Shown in pieces: positions 16,569-25,634 of a stretch of DNA of 64,000 bases (its first letter is position 1; the number at the start of each line of letters is the position of its first letter). The notes below the pieces were generated by a model. The model was not told the origin of the DNA. It did no database searches and saw only the letters and a list, made by a program, of their open reading frames with translations. Origin of the DNA: Carnobacterium_B sp040274945 (GTDB lineage Bacteria; Bacillota; Bacilli; Lactobacillales; Carnobacteriaceae). The stretch covers positions 230,018 through 294,017 of the forward strand of contig NZ_JBEMAR010000002.1 of the NCBI RefSeq assembly GCF_040274945.1, read 5' to 3'. A program made the translations under genes and the position numbers.

Positions 16569-16607
16569 ATAACCCTACCTCAATTAAGAGATAGGGTTTT
16601 GTTGTGT
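16569..16607. repeat. second copy of the 37-bp terminator repeat
   Basis: Positions 16571-16607 are identical to 14696-14732. Here it follows no gene on either strand, so it looks like a relic of a duplication. The remainder of 16531-16800 is AT-rich with no ORF I can support. Confidence 0.85.
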
Positions 16608-16814
16608 TTATATATAATTGTAAATAAATAAAAATAAGAACAAGCAGTTTCCGCTACTCGTTCCAATTAAGTATAAAAGTCTAAGTACAAATAAATGTTA
16701 TCATTTTTTCTGATTTATCACAATACAATTACTTATATCTACTTAATAGTTTAATTTCAAATAATAGCTTATCTTTCCTATTATGGTAAAATTATTTATA
16801 AGGAGACGATGTTT

Positions 16815-17009
16815 ATGGGAGATTTAGATAATAATAAAGAGCAGAAAAAACATGGTAAAAAAACAGATAACATCCCTTTTCTTGCTATAGGCATATCGCT
16901 AGGAGCTGCTTTTGGAATGCTTACAGATAATCTAGCTCTTGGAATGGGTATTGGAGTAGCAATCGGTGCAGCATTAGATAGTATGAAATCTAAGGATAAA
17001 GAAAAATAA
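16815..17009 (+). CDS. small glycine-zipper protein 1
   Basis: 64 aa. Polar, Lys/Asn-rich start (MGDLDNNK...), then one or two hydrophobic segments with repeated small residues: AIGISLGAAFGMLTDNLALGMGIGVAIGAALD, and a Lys-rich end. ATG 16815 is used because AGGAG lies 9 bp upstream; ATG 16809 is too close. It is a paralogue of the next gene. No export leader or double-glycine cleavage site. Function unknown; a small membrane protein by composition. Confidence 0.7.
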   Translation: MGDLDNNKEQKKHGKKTDNIPFLAIGISLGAAFGMLTDNLALGMGIGVAIGAALDSMKSKDKEK

Positions 17010-17038
17010 GTATCTAAAATACAGGGAGGAATTTATTT

Positions 17039-17260
17039 ATGAGTGACTTAGATAATAAAGATAGCAAGCAAGAACGTAATGAAAAAAATACAAATCAAGC
17101 AACTCACACTGTTTTAGGTATGTCTTATGGTCTTGCGTTTGGTGCTGCTTTAGGACTAGTATTTGATAATTTGGCTGTAGGAATCGCTATAGGTATTGCT
17201 TGTGGAGCTGTAATTGGTGCAGCTATGGGTAGCCAAAAATCAAAAAATAAATCAAAATAA
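17039..17260 (+). CDS. small glycine-zipper protein 2
   Basis: 73 aa, paralogue of the preceding gene: MSDLDNK start, MSYGLAFGAALGLVFDNLAVGIAIGIACGA core rich in GxxxG/A steps, Lys-rich end. GGAGG 10 bp upstream. The two form a plus-strand operon facing the lysis genes and ending in a shared terminator. Helix-packing glycine zippers suggest oligomerisation in the membrane; holin-like or immunity roles are possible but not shown. Confidence 0.72.
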   Translation: MSDLDNKDSKQERNEKNTNQATHTVLGMSYGLAFGAALGLVFDNLAVGIAIGIACGAVIGAAMGSQKSKNKSK

Positions 17261-17263
17261 ACA

Positions 17264-17295
17264 AAAAAAGCCACCTCAATTAAGAAGTGGCTTTT
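17264..17295. terminator. bidirectional terminator between glycine-zipper pair and amidase
   Basis: AAAAGCCAC/GTGGCTTTT stem with the loop CTCAATTAAGAA, the same loop as the terminators at 14693 and 16569. Confidence 0.85.
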
Positions 17296-17302
17296 CTCTC
17301 GT

Positions 17303-18316
17303 CTATTTATTTACTAACGAACTCAATTTAGCACGTGTAGCTGGTCCAAATACGCCATCAACTTCAAGTCCATAAACTGATTGGAATCGTTCGACAGCAT
17401 CTACAGTTAGAGTACCATACCAGCCATCTACTCCATTGTTCTTACCACCTTTATCAGGATAAAAGTAAATTGATGCTAATGCTTGTTGCATGACTAGTAC
17501 ATCTGCTCCATGAGTTAATGGGCTAGTTAATCTCAAAATTTTGTTAGCAAATGAATAGGTGACTTTAGCAGGAACTGCTACTGGTGCTTTAGCAGGTTCT
17601 TTTTCTGTTACTGGAGTTAAATCCTTAGCACCTTTAAGAACTAGTTTCTGGTCAATGCTAATCGTATCAGATGTTAAGTTATTCCATGCTTTCAAGTCTT
17701 TAACCGTAGCATTAAACTTACGTCCAATAGACCAAAGCGTATCGCCTTTTACTACCTTGTAAATATTTTCAACTTTTACAGGTTCTTTAACGACTGTTTT
17801 AGCATTGATGATGGCTTCAACTAATTCTTTAGCATATTTATCACCATTTTTGAACATATAGTCCATCTCATTTTTATTCGTGATGAAAGCTAGTTCAGCC
17901 AATCGATAAGAAATACCCCTTTCAGCAAATTTATTTAAGTTATAAAGGTTATTGCGCTTAGAAACTCCTCCATAACGAATGCCTACGTTGTTCTTAATTA
18001 CGTTAACTGAACGGTTATCAATGTTATCTGGGTTAAATTTACTGTAAATAATAATGTGGCCATCTTCTGCTGAACTAACTCCAGCATCTAAATGTAATTC
18101 GATCACTTCATCGGCCATAATTGTTTTAGCATCTTTCCATGCAAACACGTCACGTCCAGTGTGGAACCTCATATTTGAAGGTGCGTATTTTTTCATTGAT
18201 GGAACAAATACTTCACGTAAGAATTTAGCTTCATTCGTTCCATTGCCTACTGCCCCTGGATCAAATCCGTTTGGTCCTTGTCCATGTCCTGTAATTACTA
18301 AGATATCTTTTGTCAT
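17303..18316 (-). CDS. endolysin: N-acetylmuramoyl-L-alanine amidase with LysM and PG-binding domains
   Basis: 337 aa. Domains in order: Amidase_3-type catalytic domain (1 to ~172; His11 in ITGHGQG, Glu29, a His in ELHLDAG, and the late catalytic AELAFITN), LysM (~187-230, YKVVKGDTLWSIGRKFN), and a C-terminal peptidoglycan-binding domain (~258-335, VDGVFGPATRAKL). It cuts the amide between MurNAc and the stem peptide. Overlaps the holin stop by one base; last gene of the late operon. Confidence 0.93.
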   Translation of the reverse strand: MTKDILVITGHGQGPNGFDPGAVGNGTNEAKFLREVFVPSMKKYAPSNMRFHTGRDVFAWKDAKTIMADEVIELHLDAGVSSAEDGHIIIYSKFNPDNIDNRSVNVIKNNVGIRYGGVSKRNNLYNLNKFAERGISYRLAELAFITNKNEMDYMFKNGDKYAKELVEAIINAKTVVKEPVKVENIYKVVKGDTLWSIGRKFNATVKDLKAWNNLTSDTISIDQKLVLKGAKDLTPVTEKEPAKAPVAVPAKVTYSFANKILRLTSPLTHGADVLVMQQALASIYFYPDKGGKNNGVDGWYGTLTVDAVERFQSVYGLEVDGVFGPATRAKLSSLVNK

Positions 18317-18600
18317 TATTTACCATCCTCTCTAGGTTCTGTATACTTCAATGCTTGTTTGCTATCTGCTAACCCTTTTGTTGTTGGGTCTACCACCGCG
18401 TTATAAACGGCTAACAAAATAGTGACAAGTACATATGGATTACTAACTGCAGCTAGAATTAAATCAAATAAAACAGCCCAAGAAGTAATGTCCTGAGCTG
18501 TGATTCCTGCATAAGCTAAAATTGGTCCAAATACTGATACGATTAGCTGAATAATGAATTGTGGATTTTTGAATCGGACTTTCCAGTTAATTGTTTTCAT
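18316..18600 (-). CDS. holin, phi LC3 type
   Basis: 94 aa with two membrane segments (FIIQLIVSVFGPILAYAGI and a second around VLVTILLAVYNAVVDPTTKG) and the family end DPTTKGLADS..AL.Y. Controls timing of endolysin release. Directly upstream of the amidase and overlapping the previous gene by 14 bp. Confidence 0.92.
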   Translation of the reverse strand: MKTINWKVRFKNPQFIIQLIVSVFGPILAYAGITAQDITSWAVLFDLILAAVSNPYVLVTILLAVYNAVVDPTTKGLADSKQALKYTEPREDGK

Positions 18601-19063
18601 TTAAATTCCTTCTTTCAATTTTTTTATAATTTTCATTTTGTAGTTGATTGTACTTGTCTTTCCATCTTCTAGCTTCATTTCTTGCATGTTCTAAAGCCGT
18701 TTCTTTTTTTACTAATTCATTTTTCAATATAGTATTTTCACTATCAAGTGACTTGACAGTTACTTTAAACTCAATCAATTCTTCACGCATATTAAAGTAG
18801 GCATCTCTTAATTGATCTAAATCAGACTTCATTTTAGCGTAGTCAAGGTCTTTTTCGCTTCGTAATCGTCTGTTCTCTTCTTCTAAGCTTTCAGTTTTTT
18901 CTTGTCTTGCTTGAACACTTTTATCGCTTTTCGATTTAAAGTAATTGATAAGTAATCCTAAAACCTTAATTAACTGTGGTAAAAATGTAGCACTGCTGAC
19001 TATAGCCAAAACGATTAATACCCATCCATTTTCGCTTGCTTGTTGTACTTGTTGACTATCCAT
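18587..19063 (-). CDS. membrane-anchored coiled-coil protein
   Basis: 158 aa. One hydrophobic segment (WVLIVLAIVSSATFLPQLIKVLGLLIN, residues ~14-40) followed by ~110 residues of heptad-like charged helix (EEENRRLRSEKDLDYAKMK ...). Similar anchors with coiled coils occur next to holins in Gram-positive phages, but no named family is recognised. Overlaps both neighbours slightly. Confidence 0.7.
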   Translation of the reverse strand: MDSQQVQQASENGWVLIVLAIVSSATFLPQLIKVLGLLINYFKSKSDKSVQARQEKTESLEEENRRLRSEKDLDYAKMKSDLDQLRDAYFNMREELIEFKVTVKSLDSENTILKNELVKKETALEHARNEARRWKDKYNQLQNENYKKIERRNLNENN

Positions 19064-19481
19064 CTAACTCTTGCTCCTCCCCATAAGCGGCAATTAAGAC
19101 TGAAAGAACAATAAAGCAAAATAGCCAACCATAGTTTGAACCGCCATTATTATTTTGCACGATAAAATTAATTAGTAACATTCCCCAACTGATTGATAAA
19201 GTATGAAGGAACAACTTCTTTATCTTCCAATCAAAAACAATCGACAACATCTTTAATATCCCAACTATTATGAGTAAACTTGGAAAAATTGCCTCTCCTA
19301 AATACTGTCCTATTAATTTTATGAACCCGTAACTTTCTCTATACTTTATGACTTGTGTGTTTTTTAATAGTAGCCAACCATATACGGACGTCCAGAAAGA
19401 AATAGCGAATGGCACAATTCTTAAAGCTATCCTTTGCGGATACTCTTTATAATTAAGTACCTTTTTTTGAGATTTACTCAT
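19056..19481 (-). CDS. polytopic membrane protein, unknown
   Basis: 141 aa with three to four hydrophobic segments. Ribosome site AAGGAAGGTG lies within a 27-bp direct repeat (19484-19510) that recurs at 20089-20115. Not recognised. Confidence 0.65.
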   Translation of the reverse strand: MSKSQKKVLNYKEYPQRIALRIVPFAISFWTSVYGWLLLKNTQVIKYRESYGFIKLIGQYLGEAIFPSLLIIVGILKMLSIVFDWKIKKLFLHTLSISWGMLLINFIVQNNNGGSNYGWLFCFIVLSVLIAAYGEEQELDG

Positions 19482-19483
19482 CT

Positions 19484-19510
19484 TTCACCTTCCTTTTCTC
19501 AAATTAAAAA
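19484..19510. repeat. 27-bp direct repeat, copy 1 (holds a ribosome site)
   Basis: Identical to 20089-20115. On the minus strand it contributes AAGGAAGGTG ahead of the gene starting at 19481. The two copies bracket the gene at 19528-19998. Confidence 0.9.
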
Positions 19511-19527
19511 GGCAGCCGATTTCTCGA

Positions 19528-19998
19528 CTACCTTTGTTTCGTATTCAGTTTTTGTATTTTTATCTTATTCGACTTATAAATTTTTCCATCAATATCCTCA
19601 ACGAAAAACCTAATTTTTTTACCAATAAGCTTAGTAGTATACTCTGGTAGTAACACCAATTTTAAAATATACTCACTAGAAATCACAAGCGGAATCCTTT
19701 TATTTACAGCGGAATCTTCTTCATTCAAAACTTCTACATCATTTACTAAATCTGCGTTATAGTAATTTTTTCTAAAATAACCGTAATACCCGAATCTAAC
19801 TATGGTAAATACGTCTGTAGGGTTTTTTATTAAGACTAAGTTGTAATAACGATGGAAAAAACTTTCTATAGATACTCTCACTTTTAAATCAGGTTTCGAT
19901 TCTCTAAAAGCTAAAAACAATGATACTATTACTGCACCTATTGTTCCTATTGCACTAAGCATTTCCCATACACTTCCTAAATTTATATTTACATTCAC
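19528..19998 (-). CDS. membrane-anchored protein, unknown
   Basis: 156 aa. N-terminal membrane segment (WEMLSAIGTIGAVIVSLFLAF) then a soluble beta-rich domain (residues ~35-150) with many aromatic and Lys residues. Start is GTG 19998, GGAG 12 bp upstream, a weak arrangement. Bracketed by the 27-bp direct repeats, so probably a replaceable cargo gene. Confidence 0.6.
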   Translation of the reverse strand: MNVNINLGSVWEMLSAIGTIGAVIVSLFLAFRESKPDLKVRVSIESFFHRYYNLVLIKNPTDVFTIVRFGYYGYFRKNYYNADLVNDVEVLNEEDSAVNKRIPLVISSEYILKLVLLPEYTTKLIGKKIRFFVEDIDGKIYKSNKIKIQKLNTKQR

Positions 19999-20088
19999 AA
20001 TAAAATAACACTCCTGCCTTTTTTATTAATTATATCAATACGAAAATAAAATAGACAGGTTTCTTTTACCGCACAGTTTGGTTCATTC

Positions 20089-20115
20089 TTCACCTTCCTT
20101 TTCTCAAATTAAAAA
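20089..20115. repeat. 27-bp direct repeat, copy 2 with truncated ORF
   Basis: On the minus strand the ribosome site in the repeat is followed by ATG and only five more codons before TAA (stop near 20067), the stub of a lost gene or a leader ORF. Confidence 0.8.
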
Positions 20116-20146
20116 AAGCAACCAATTCTGACCATTCTCGTGTTCG

Positions 20147-20551
20147 TTACTTAATTGATTTTAATATGTCTCTAAAGAACATAAAATTTATCCATATACT
20201 TCTTGTCTTAGTGTATTCTTTTATTACACCAGCAAATAGCAATCCAAAGACAACAAACATAATGAATGGTGTAACTTCTTTTAATCCTGTTAAATAATAT
20301 GATGTTAGAGTACTTAGTACAGTAAGTATTATTGAAAAATCTTTAACAGTAGAAAAGTGGTTACCGTAAGCGTTCATTCTATTATTAGCATAATCCAATA
20401 CATTTTTATCCATTTGTTTTAACAAATAAATCTTATTAATATATGAATGATAATCGTTATCTTTAATCTCATAAAAATTTTTTTTGATAAATTTACTCAA
20501 CTCCTCATTATTTTTAGTGAAAATAGCATCTATCAATTCTTCTTTTTCCAT
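20147..20551 (-). CDS. two-segment membrane protein, unknown
   Basis: 134 aa: ~75 polar residues, then two adjacent hydrophobic segments (IILTVLSTLTSYYLTGL and FIMFVVFGLLFAGVI) and a short tail. AAAGGAG 8 bp before ATG. Composition resembles small effector or exclusion proteins with a C-terminal hairpin, but no family is recognised. Confidence 0.62.
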   Translation of the reverse strand: MEKEELIDAIFTKNNEELSKFIKKNFYEIKDNDYHSYINKIYLLKQMDKNVLDYANNRMNAYGNHFSTVKDFSIILTVLSTLTSYYLTGLKEVTPFIMFVVFGLLFAGVIKEYTKTRSIWINFMFFRDILKSIK

Positions 20552-20621
20552 TAATTTACTCCTTTAACAAAATCTTTACTGTTAAAGTATCGGTTTATTA
20601 AAGGAGAACTTTAAGTGAAAG

Positions 20622-20864
20622 CTATTCAGTTACTTCAACTTCTGCAGCAATTTCATCTTCAACTTCATAAACTGCAGTTTGGAAGTCTGCAATATCTTTC
20701 CGAACAGTAGCTTTATTTTTCTCATACAATTCAGCGCTTTGGATATACTGATTAATATTTCCAACTCCCGTATTGTCTGGAATTGTAGCAGACAAATTAA
20801 CCACCGGTTGACCATCAATTTCTGAATTACCATTTAACGTGATTGATTTAATTAGTTTTAACAT
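20622..20864 (-). CDS. small phage structural-region protein, unknown
   Basis: 80 aa. ATG 20864 is chosen for GGGGAGG 8 bp upstream. The sequence has GNSEIDGQPVVNLSATIP and an acidic helical end; common position downstream of tail fibre genes. Overlaps the next gene's end closely. Confidence 0.65.
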   Translation of the reverse strand: MLKLIKSITLNGNSEIDGQPVVNLSATIPDNTGVGNINQYIQSAELYEKNKATVRKDIADFQTAVYEVEDEIAAEVEVTE

Positions 20865-20865
20865 A

Positions 20866-21306
20866 TCAGTTTTCCTCCCCTGTTTTATCTTCATTTGCTT
20901 CAAAAGCATCCATTAATTCATTATATCCAAGTGCTTTTTGACCGCTTAGCCCTTCTTCATAGCTATCTAACGCAGTAAATAATGCATCATATTTGGTTGA
21001 ATATTCACCAAATTGTATTTCACACTCTTCTTCATCTAATTCTTTAATTTTTTTATCTAAATCTTTTTTATCTGCTTCACTTTTGAAAACGTATTTTCCA
21101 TCTTCAACTTTTAATTCGCCTTCTTTATCTAAAACAAAATATTCTTTTCTAATATCCGTTAAAACCTCGTTGAACTCTTTACTCTTTTCTTCCAAACGTT
21201 TTAAAAATTGATTACGTCCACGTGTGGCTTTTCCTACTAATGTAGCATCTTGCAAGAATTGAAATACCGGTATGATCATTTGATTTTCTAGTTTGATTGT
21301 TTTCAT
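20866..21306 (-). CDS. DUF1617-like phage protein
   Basis: 146 aa, highly charged helical protein; the start MKTIKLENQMIIPVFQFLQ and RGRNQFLKRLEEK recall the DUF1617 phage family found after the tail fibre gene. Start overlaps the fibre stop by one base. Function unknown, probably a tail or baseplate accessory. Confidence 0.6.
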   Translation of the reverse strand: MKTIKLENQMIIPVFQFLQDATLVGKATRGRNQFLKRLEEKSKEFNEVLTDIRKEYFVLDKEGELKVEDGKYVFKSEADKKDLDKKIKELDEEECEIQFGEYSTKYDALFTALDSYEEGLSGQKALGYNELMDAFEANEDKTGEEN

Positions 21307-24300
21307 TAAGCTGCACTCTCCAATTTTTGTATTCTTTTCTCTAATTTTTGTATTCTTTTCTTCAATTTTTTTATTTCTTGTTTTAATTGATCCGCTTCAC
21401 TCGCTGTTCTAACATCTAATTCTTGAACTGCTTTAACCAGATGAGCCGTTATGTGACTATCATAAATTCCTTTTCCATCTGTTGTGGCCACATCTGGACT
21501 GTCCTCGGATATGAACCCTTTTTCAATTTCAATTATTCCATCATTCAATTTAGATAGTTTGTAATAGGTTATTGCTGTTAACCGATTAATAGCGGTTAGA
21601 CCTTCTTTTATAGGACCAATAATTTTCTTAGTGGTTCTAGAAGATTGTTTAACAAAGTCACTTGCCACCATGTTGTAACGAACACCTGAAGAGTTACCAG
21701 ATATGACTGATCCAACCCCTTGTGGTACAAGGAATATATTTCTCGCTCCATCTCTAGGTGTCGAGATTGAATCACCAGCAATCCTTAATGAGACACCTGT
21801 AGAATGTCTAGTTTCGTAAACACCAGATATAACAAGACCTGAGTTAGGATTATCACCATATTTCGCTACTTGGAATGCTCCATTACCGCCATGGTACGCT
21901 GTCATATATTGACCTTCAGTTTCTAAACGTTGAACAATATTATCACCAGAAATAAATTGAATATATTGATAAGATCCTGTTCCACCACCTTTTAGATGTA
22001 AAGAGGTGTTTAAATCCGTACCTGTACCTGCTGTCGGTCTTATAATTAAACCTTCAGATATCGCTTCTAAAAGTCTGGAACGACTTATAACACCGCTCGT
22101 GTTATAAGATGAAAAAGAAATACCTGCCCCAGTCAAATTTATATCCGTTACTTTTTTAGCTGATTTTGGATCGCTTCCTGCAAGAACTTCTAATGACAAT
22201 GAACCAGATGACAATACTGCTCGTTGAGGTTCTAAATAACTATATGTCGTTAAATTACCTTTAGAGATATCTACAGCAGAAACTTTCATTTGTGTACCAA
22301 CTTCATTAGCTTGGTACTGAGTAGATTCATACGTACCTGTATTTAAATTAAGAGACATATTAGACCCATTCAACGTTCCAGTTGTCATACTATTTGCGTT
22401 CAAACCGACAACATTCATTAGCGCTGCATTAAACACGCCACCTGTAATTTTATCTGCTGCAATATCTACCGCTTTAATGGAGTTGATAAAAGCAGTTTTA
22501 GCCGTTAACCGTTGAACATTTGCATCAGTCGCAAATAATTTATCAATCAAAGCTGTGTCAGATTTGAGCATAGTTGAAGTAATGACATCCGCGGTTAATA
22601 ATCTTGTTTTTAGTGTAGAGATATCTGCATAAACGGCATCTAATGAATATGCAGACATTTTAGTTACGAATGCATTGTCCATCTTAGTTTGACCGTTTAA
22701 ATAAATATAATCTCCTTGGATTAAGACTCCTTCTTTTGAAAGGTTTATTTGAGTGATTAACTTTCCGGATTCAGCGACTTTATCCCATGCTAACCAAGCT
22801 CCACCGTTGGAAGTACTTGTTCTTTGGAATACTCCGTCCGAACTTCTAAAAGTTTGAGTAATAACTACCCCAAAAGCAGCATTATTATTCCACGGAACCG
22901 TAGTGGTAAGTTGACCAAAAGTAGCTGTTCCGAGTATTCCTAATGCTACTCTAGTTTTGAATTCTTCAACTGTTTGTCTAGGATAGTTTGTGTAGTACCA
23001 GTCAGGTAGCTGATTATCATTTCTGGTGTCTTTTACGGTTTTATCCGCTAAAATAGCCTCAGTTACTTGACCTGAGGTAACTCTTAAATTGATTTGGGAA
23101 CCAAGATTACTAATTTGTCCGGTGTGACCATTGACCAACTCAGTTGTTTGAGTCCATTGATTAGCCAACTGAGCGACTCTTGTCTTATCCTCTTTATTAG
23201 CTACGGTTATTTGAAGGCCATTGGCTTGCAATACCAGAGCAGCTATTTGATCTTCGCTGTTGCCAACTCGACCACTTATTGAATTTACTGTTTGATTAAG
23301 TTCAGTGAACTGAACAACCGTAGTCATATCTTCTGGCGCTGGTGACCAGCCTGTAGCTTTAGTACCTTCCTCTACTTGAATTTCATAGTAGAATTCTTGA
23401 TTACCTGAAACAACGTTCTGGTCTGCACTATAAAAAAGAATAGCGTCAATTTGCTGATTGGAGTTTGTAAATTCTTTTGTAACACTACCACCTATCGAAA
23501 CGGTAAATACAGAGCCAACAGCATCTCCAATTCCTGATGTTCCTTTTCTATCTCTGGGAGAAACCAGTACCGATTCATGTTTCATCACTTCTGTGAAATA
23601 TTTTCTATAACCAATAGAGATAGTAAACTTTTGATTTGGTTTTATCGGCTTCGCTAGATTTTTTTGAATATACCTAGTAGAAGGAGTAATCTCTATTGAT
23701 TGAGAACTCAGCAATAAATTCCGCCCACCAATTTTTAAATTAGCCAAATCAATCTCCACACCAGTAATCAAACTAGTGAGAGCACCACTAGTAGCTGTCA
23801 ATTGATTGGTAGTTGCATAACCTTTTTGAGTGACTAAGGTGTCCACTTGGGTTGATGTCAATCTTAAATCAATTTGCTGAGCATTAGCTGCAATGGCTAA
23901 TGTTTGTTGTTCAACTTTTTTTGATACAGCATCGACGACTGTTTTCTCTGCTTTAAAGCCAACAGTTTGCGTTAGTGCATCATAATTAGTCGTTAACGTG
24001 TTAACATTGGTAGTAGCGTTCTTGGCCAAACCTAATGCTTCCAATGCACTTCCTGAAGCTGCAGAAGCTGTCTGTTTAGCAGATGCGGCATCAACCTTAG
24101 CAAATCCTGCGTCTTCTACAGCTTTATTCGCTTGAGTGACTGAAGCATTAGCTACATTGGTTATTGTCGTAACGTTTTGATTGACCACTACTAGCTTGTT
24201 ATCAAACTCTTGTGCCTTTACTTCAGTGTAGTTTTTTGCATCAATTACAGCTTGATTGATATCTTGTTCTGCTTTTGTTCGGTCTTTGTCAGCTTGTAGA

Positions 24301-25634
24301 ATAGCGTCCTTTATTGCGGCTTTTAATTCTTCTTGTGTTGCATCAGATAATTCAACTACCCACTGCAATAATCCATTAACAGTACGAAGGATCCACAACT
24401 CTGTTTTATCGCCATTCTTTTTAAACCACAAATCACCTTCAGTACTATTCTGATCAATAATAGGTTCCGTTTCACCAGAGTAGATTTTATTCTTGCCATC
24501 AGCGGACAAGTAAACCAACTCAATTTGAGTATGAATATTTTTAATATCCGATTGAATTTTATCTAGTTGATTGATTGTAGAAGTAAAATTTCTTTCATAA
24601 TTACCTAAAGTTAAATCAATGTATTCTTTTAACAATGGATTCCAATTGTATTCGACCATTTGAGAACGGATATTTATGCCATCTTCTTCATGTTCTACGG
24701 CTACAATGTCGCCTGGTAAAATTTGTTTTAAAGGGGCAAAATTTTTATACTCTTCCGTTTCCTTTAAATTCACAAAATCGACTTTATAAATACCTCTTGG
24801 TACATCAATTTTATTTTGGCTAAACTCTAATTTTGCTAATCGTCTTAGTTCTGCATAAGCTAAAGAAGCTGTTGCAAACTCACCTTCACCATTACCTACC
24901 TTTACATCGGAATACGTGTACTCTTGTATTCTTGGTTCTGGATAGCTACTGATTAAAGGACTATCAATATATATTTCAGGTAAAAGTAAACCATCATAAC
25001 CAACTGGTCTTATTCGAGTAACAACAGTCGTTTCATCAATTGTTGCTTCATAACCAATTAAGTCCTTTTTGTGCTGAATTTTATACCCTTTATTGCTTCC
25101 GTAACTTTGATTCATACGAATATTGAAACCATGTCGAATAATATGGCCACCCCAGCGGTTAATAAACGAGTTATCCAAATTACTATCCAATAAAATTTCT
25201 ACTGGATTTTTTCGAACAACTCTTGAATTAGCACTAGTTGTTAGATCACTAGTAAACTGGAACTTGTGTGGATATTGAGTTGCTCCAGCTAATTGTGTTA
25301 GAGCACCTTGTCCATTTTTCCCAACGATATTCGTATCATTGATTGTATTAAATGCAAGTTTATAAAAAATATGGTAGCAGTAGACCTTTATATAGCCCAT
25401 GCTAGGGATGACTTTATAAACAAAAAACAAGTTGTCCTGTTCAGGATCCCTTGCTTTAATGATTGAGCTATTGGTTATTTCTAGTCCATGTTTTGCAAAT
25501 AACGGGTAGTCAAATTCAAAAGAAAAGATACCATTATCAATCCAATGTATTTTAGGGTCAATAATGTCTTGCTCTAAACTTCCAATACCGTTATGTTCAA
25601 AGTTCGTTTCTGATTTATCATATAAAGTAATCAT
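21306..25634 (-). CDS. tail-associated fibre / receptor-binding protein with S74-type chaperone end
   Basis: 1442 aa. N-terminal ~370 residues follow the siphovirus Tal / endopeptidase-tail pattern (start MITLYDKSETNFEHNG, several beta-rich segments). Then helical coiled-coil stretches (~435-600, KAAIKDAILQADKDRTK...), a region with a carbohydrate-binding-like stretch (NLLLSSQSIEITPSTRYIQ), a pyocin-knob-like segment (DWYYTNYPRQTVEEF) and beta-rich fibre (~1100-1330). The last ~110 residues carry the intramolecular chaperone signature (SSRTTKKIIGPIKEGL... AVQELDVR) and a C-terminal coiled coil; such ends normally cut themselves off after trimer folding. Confidence 0.85.
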   Translation of the reverse strand: MITLYDKSETNFEHNGIGSLEQDIIDPKIHWIDNGIFSFEFDYPLFAKHGLEITNSSIIKARDPEQDNLFFVYKVIPSMGYIKVYCYHIFYKLAFNTINDTNIVGKNGQGALTQLAGATQYPHKFQFTSDLTTSANSRVVRKNPVEILLDSNLDNSFINRWGGHIIRHGFNIRMNQSYGSNKGYKIQHKKDLIGYEATIDETTVVTRIRPVGYDGLLLPEIYIDSPLISSYPEPRIQEYTYSDVKVGNGEGEFATASLAYAELRRLAKLEFSQNKIDVPRGIYKVDFVNLKETEEYKNFAPLKQILPGDIVAVEHEEDGINIRSQMVEYNWNPLLKEYIDLTLGNYERNFTSTINQLDKIQSDIKNIHTQIELVYLSADGKNKIYSGETEPIIDQNSTEGDLWFKKNGDKTELWILRTVNGLLQWVVELSDATQEELKAAIKDAILQADKDRTKAEQDINQAVIDAKNYTEVKAQEFDNKLVVVNQNVTTITNVANASVTQANKAVEDAGFAKVDAASAKQTASAASGSALEALGLAKNATTNVNTLTTNYDALTQTVGFKAEKTVVDAVSKKVEQQTLAIAANAQQIDLRLTSTQVDTLVTQKGYATTNQLTATSGALTSLITGVEIDLANLKIGGRNLLLSSQSIEITPSTRYIQKNLAKPIKPNQKFTISIGYRKYFTEVMKHESVLVSPRDRKGTSGIGDAVGSVFTVSIGGSVTKEFTNSNQQIDAILFYSADQNVVSGNQEFYYEIQVEEGTKATGWSPAPEDMTTVVQFTELNQTVNSISGRVGNSEDQIAALVLQANGLQITVANKEDKTRVAQLANQWTQTTELVNGHTGQISNLGSQINLRVTSGQVTEAILADKTVKDTRNDNQLPDWYYTNYPRQTVEEFKTRVALGILGTATFGQLTTTVPWNNNAAFGVVITQTFRSSDGVFQRTSTSNGGAWLAWDKVAESGKLITQINLSKEGVLIQGDYIYLNGQTKMDNAFVTKMSAYSLDAVYADISTLKTRLLTADVITSTMLKSDTALIDKLFATDANVQRLTAKTAFINSIKAVDIAADKITGGVFNAALMNVVGLNANSMTTGTLNGSNMSLNLNTGTYESTQYQANEVGTQMKVSAVDISKGNLTTYSYLEPQRAVLSSGSLSLEVLAGSDPKSAKKVTDINLTGAGISFSSYNTSGVISRSRLLEAISEGLIIRPTAGTGTDLNTSLHLKGGGTGSYQYIQFISGDNIVQRLETEGQYMTAYHGGNGAFQVAKYGDNPNSGLVISGVYETRHSTGVSLRIAGDSISTPRDGARNIFLVPQGVGSVISGNSSGVRYNMVASDFVKQSSRTTKKIIGPIKEGLTAINRLTAITYYKLSKLNDGIIEIEKGFISEDSPDVATTDGKGIYDSHITAHLVKAVQELDVRTASEADQLKQEIKKLKKRIQKLEKRIQKLESAA

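Noticed and set aside
24256..24453. plus-strand ORFs within the fibre and tape measure genes
   Set aside because: Shadows of the long minus-strand genes without start signals.
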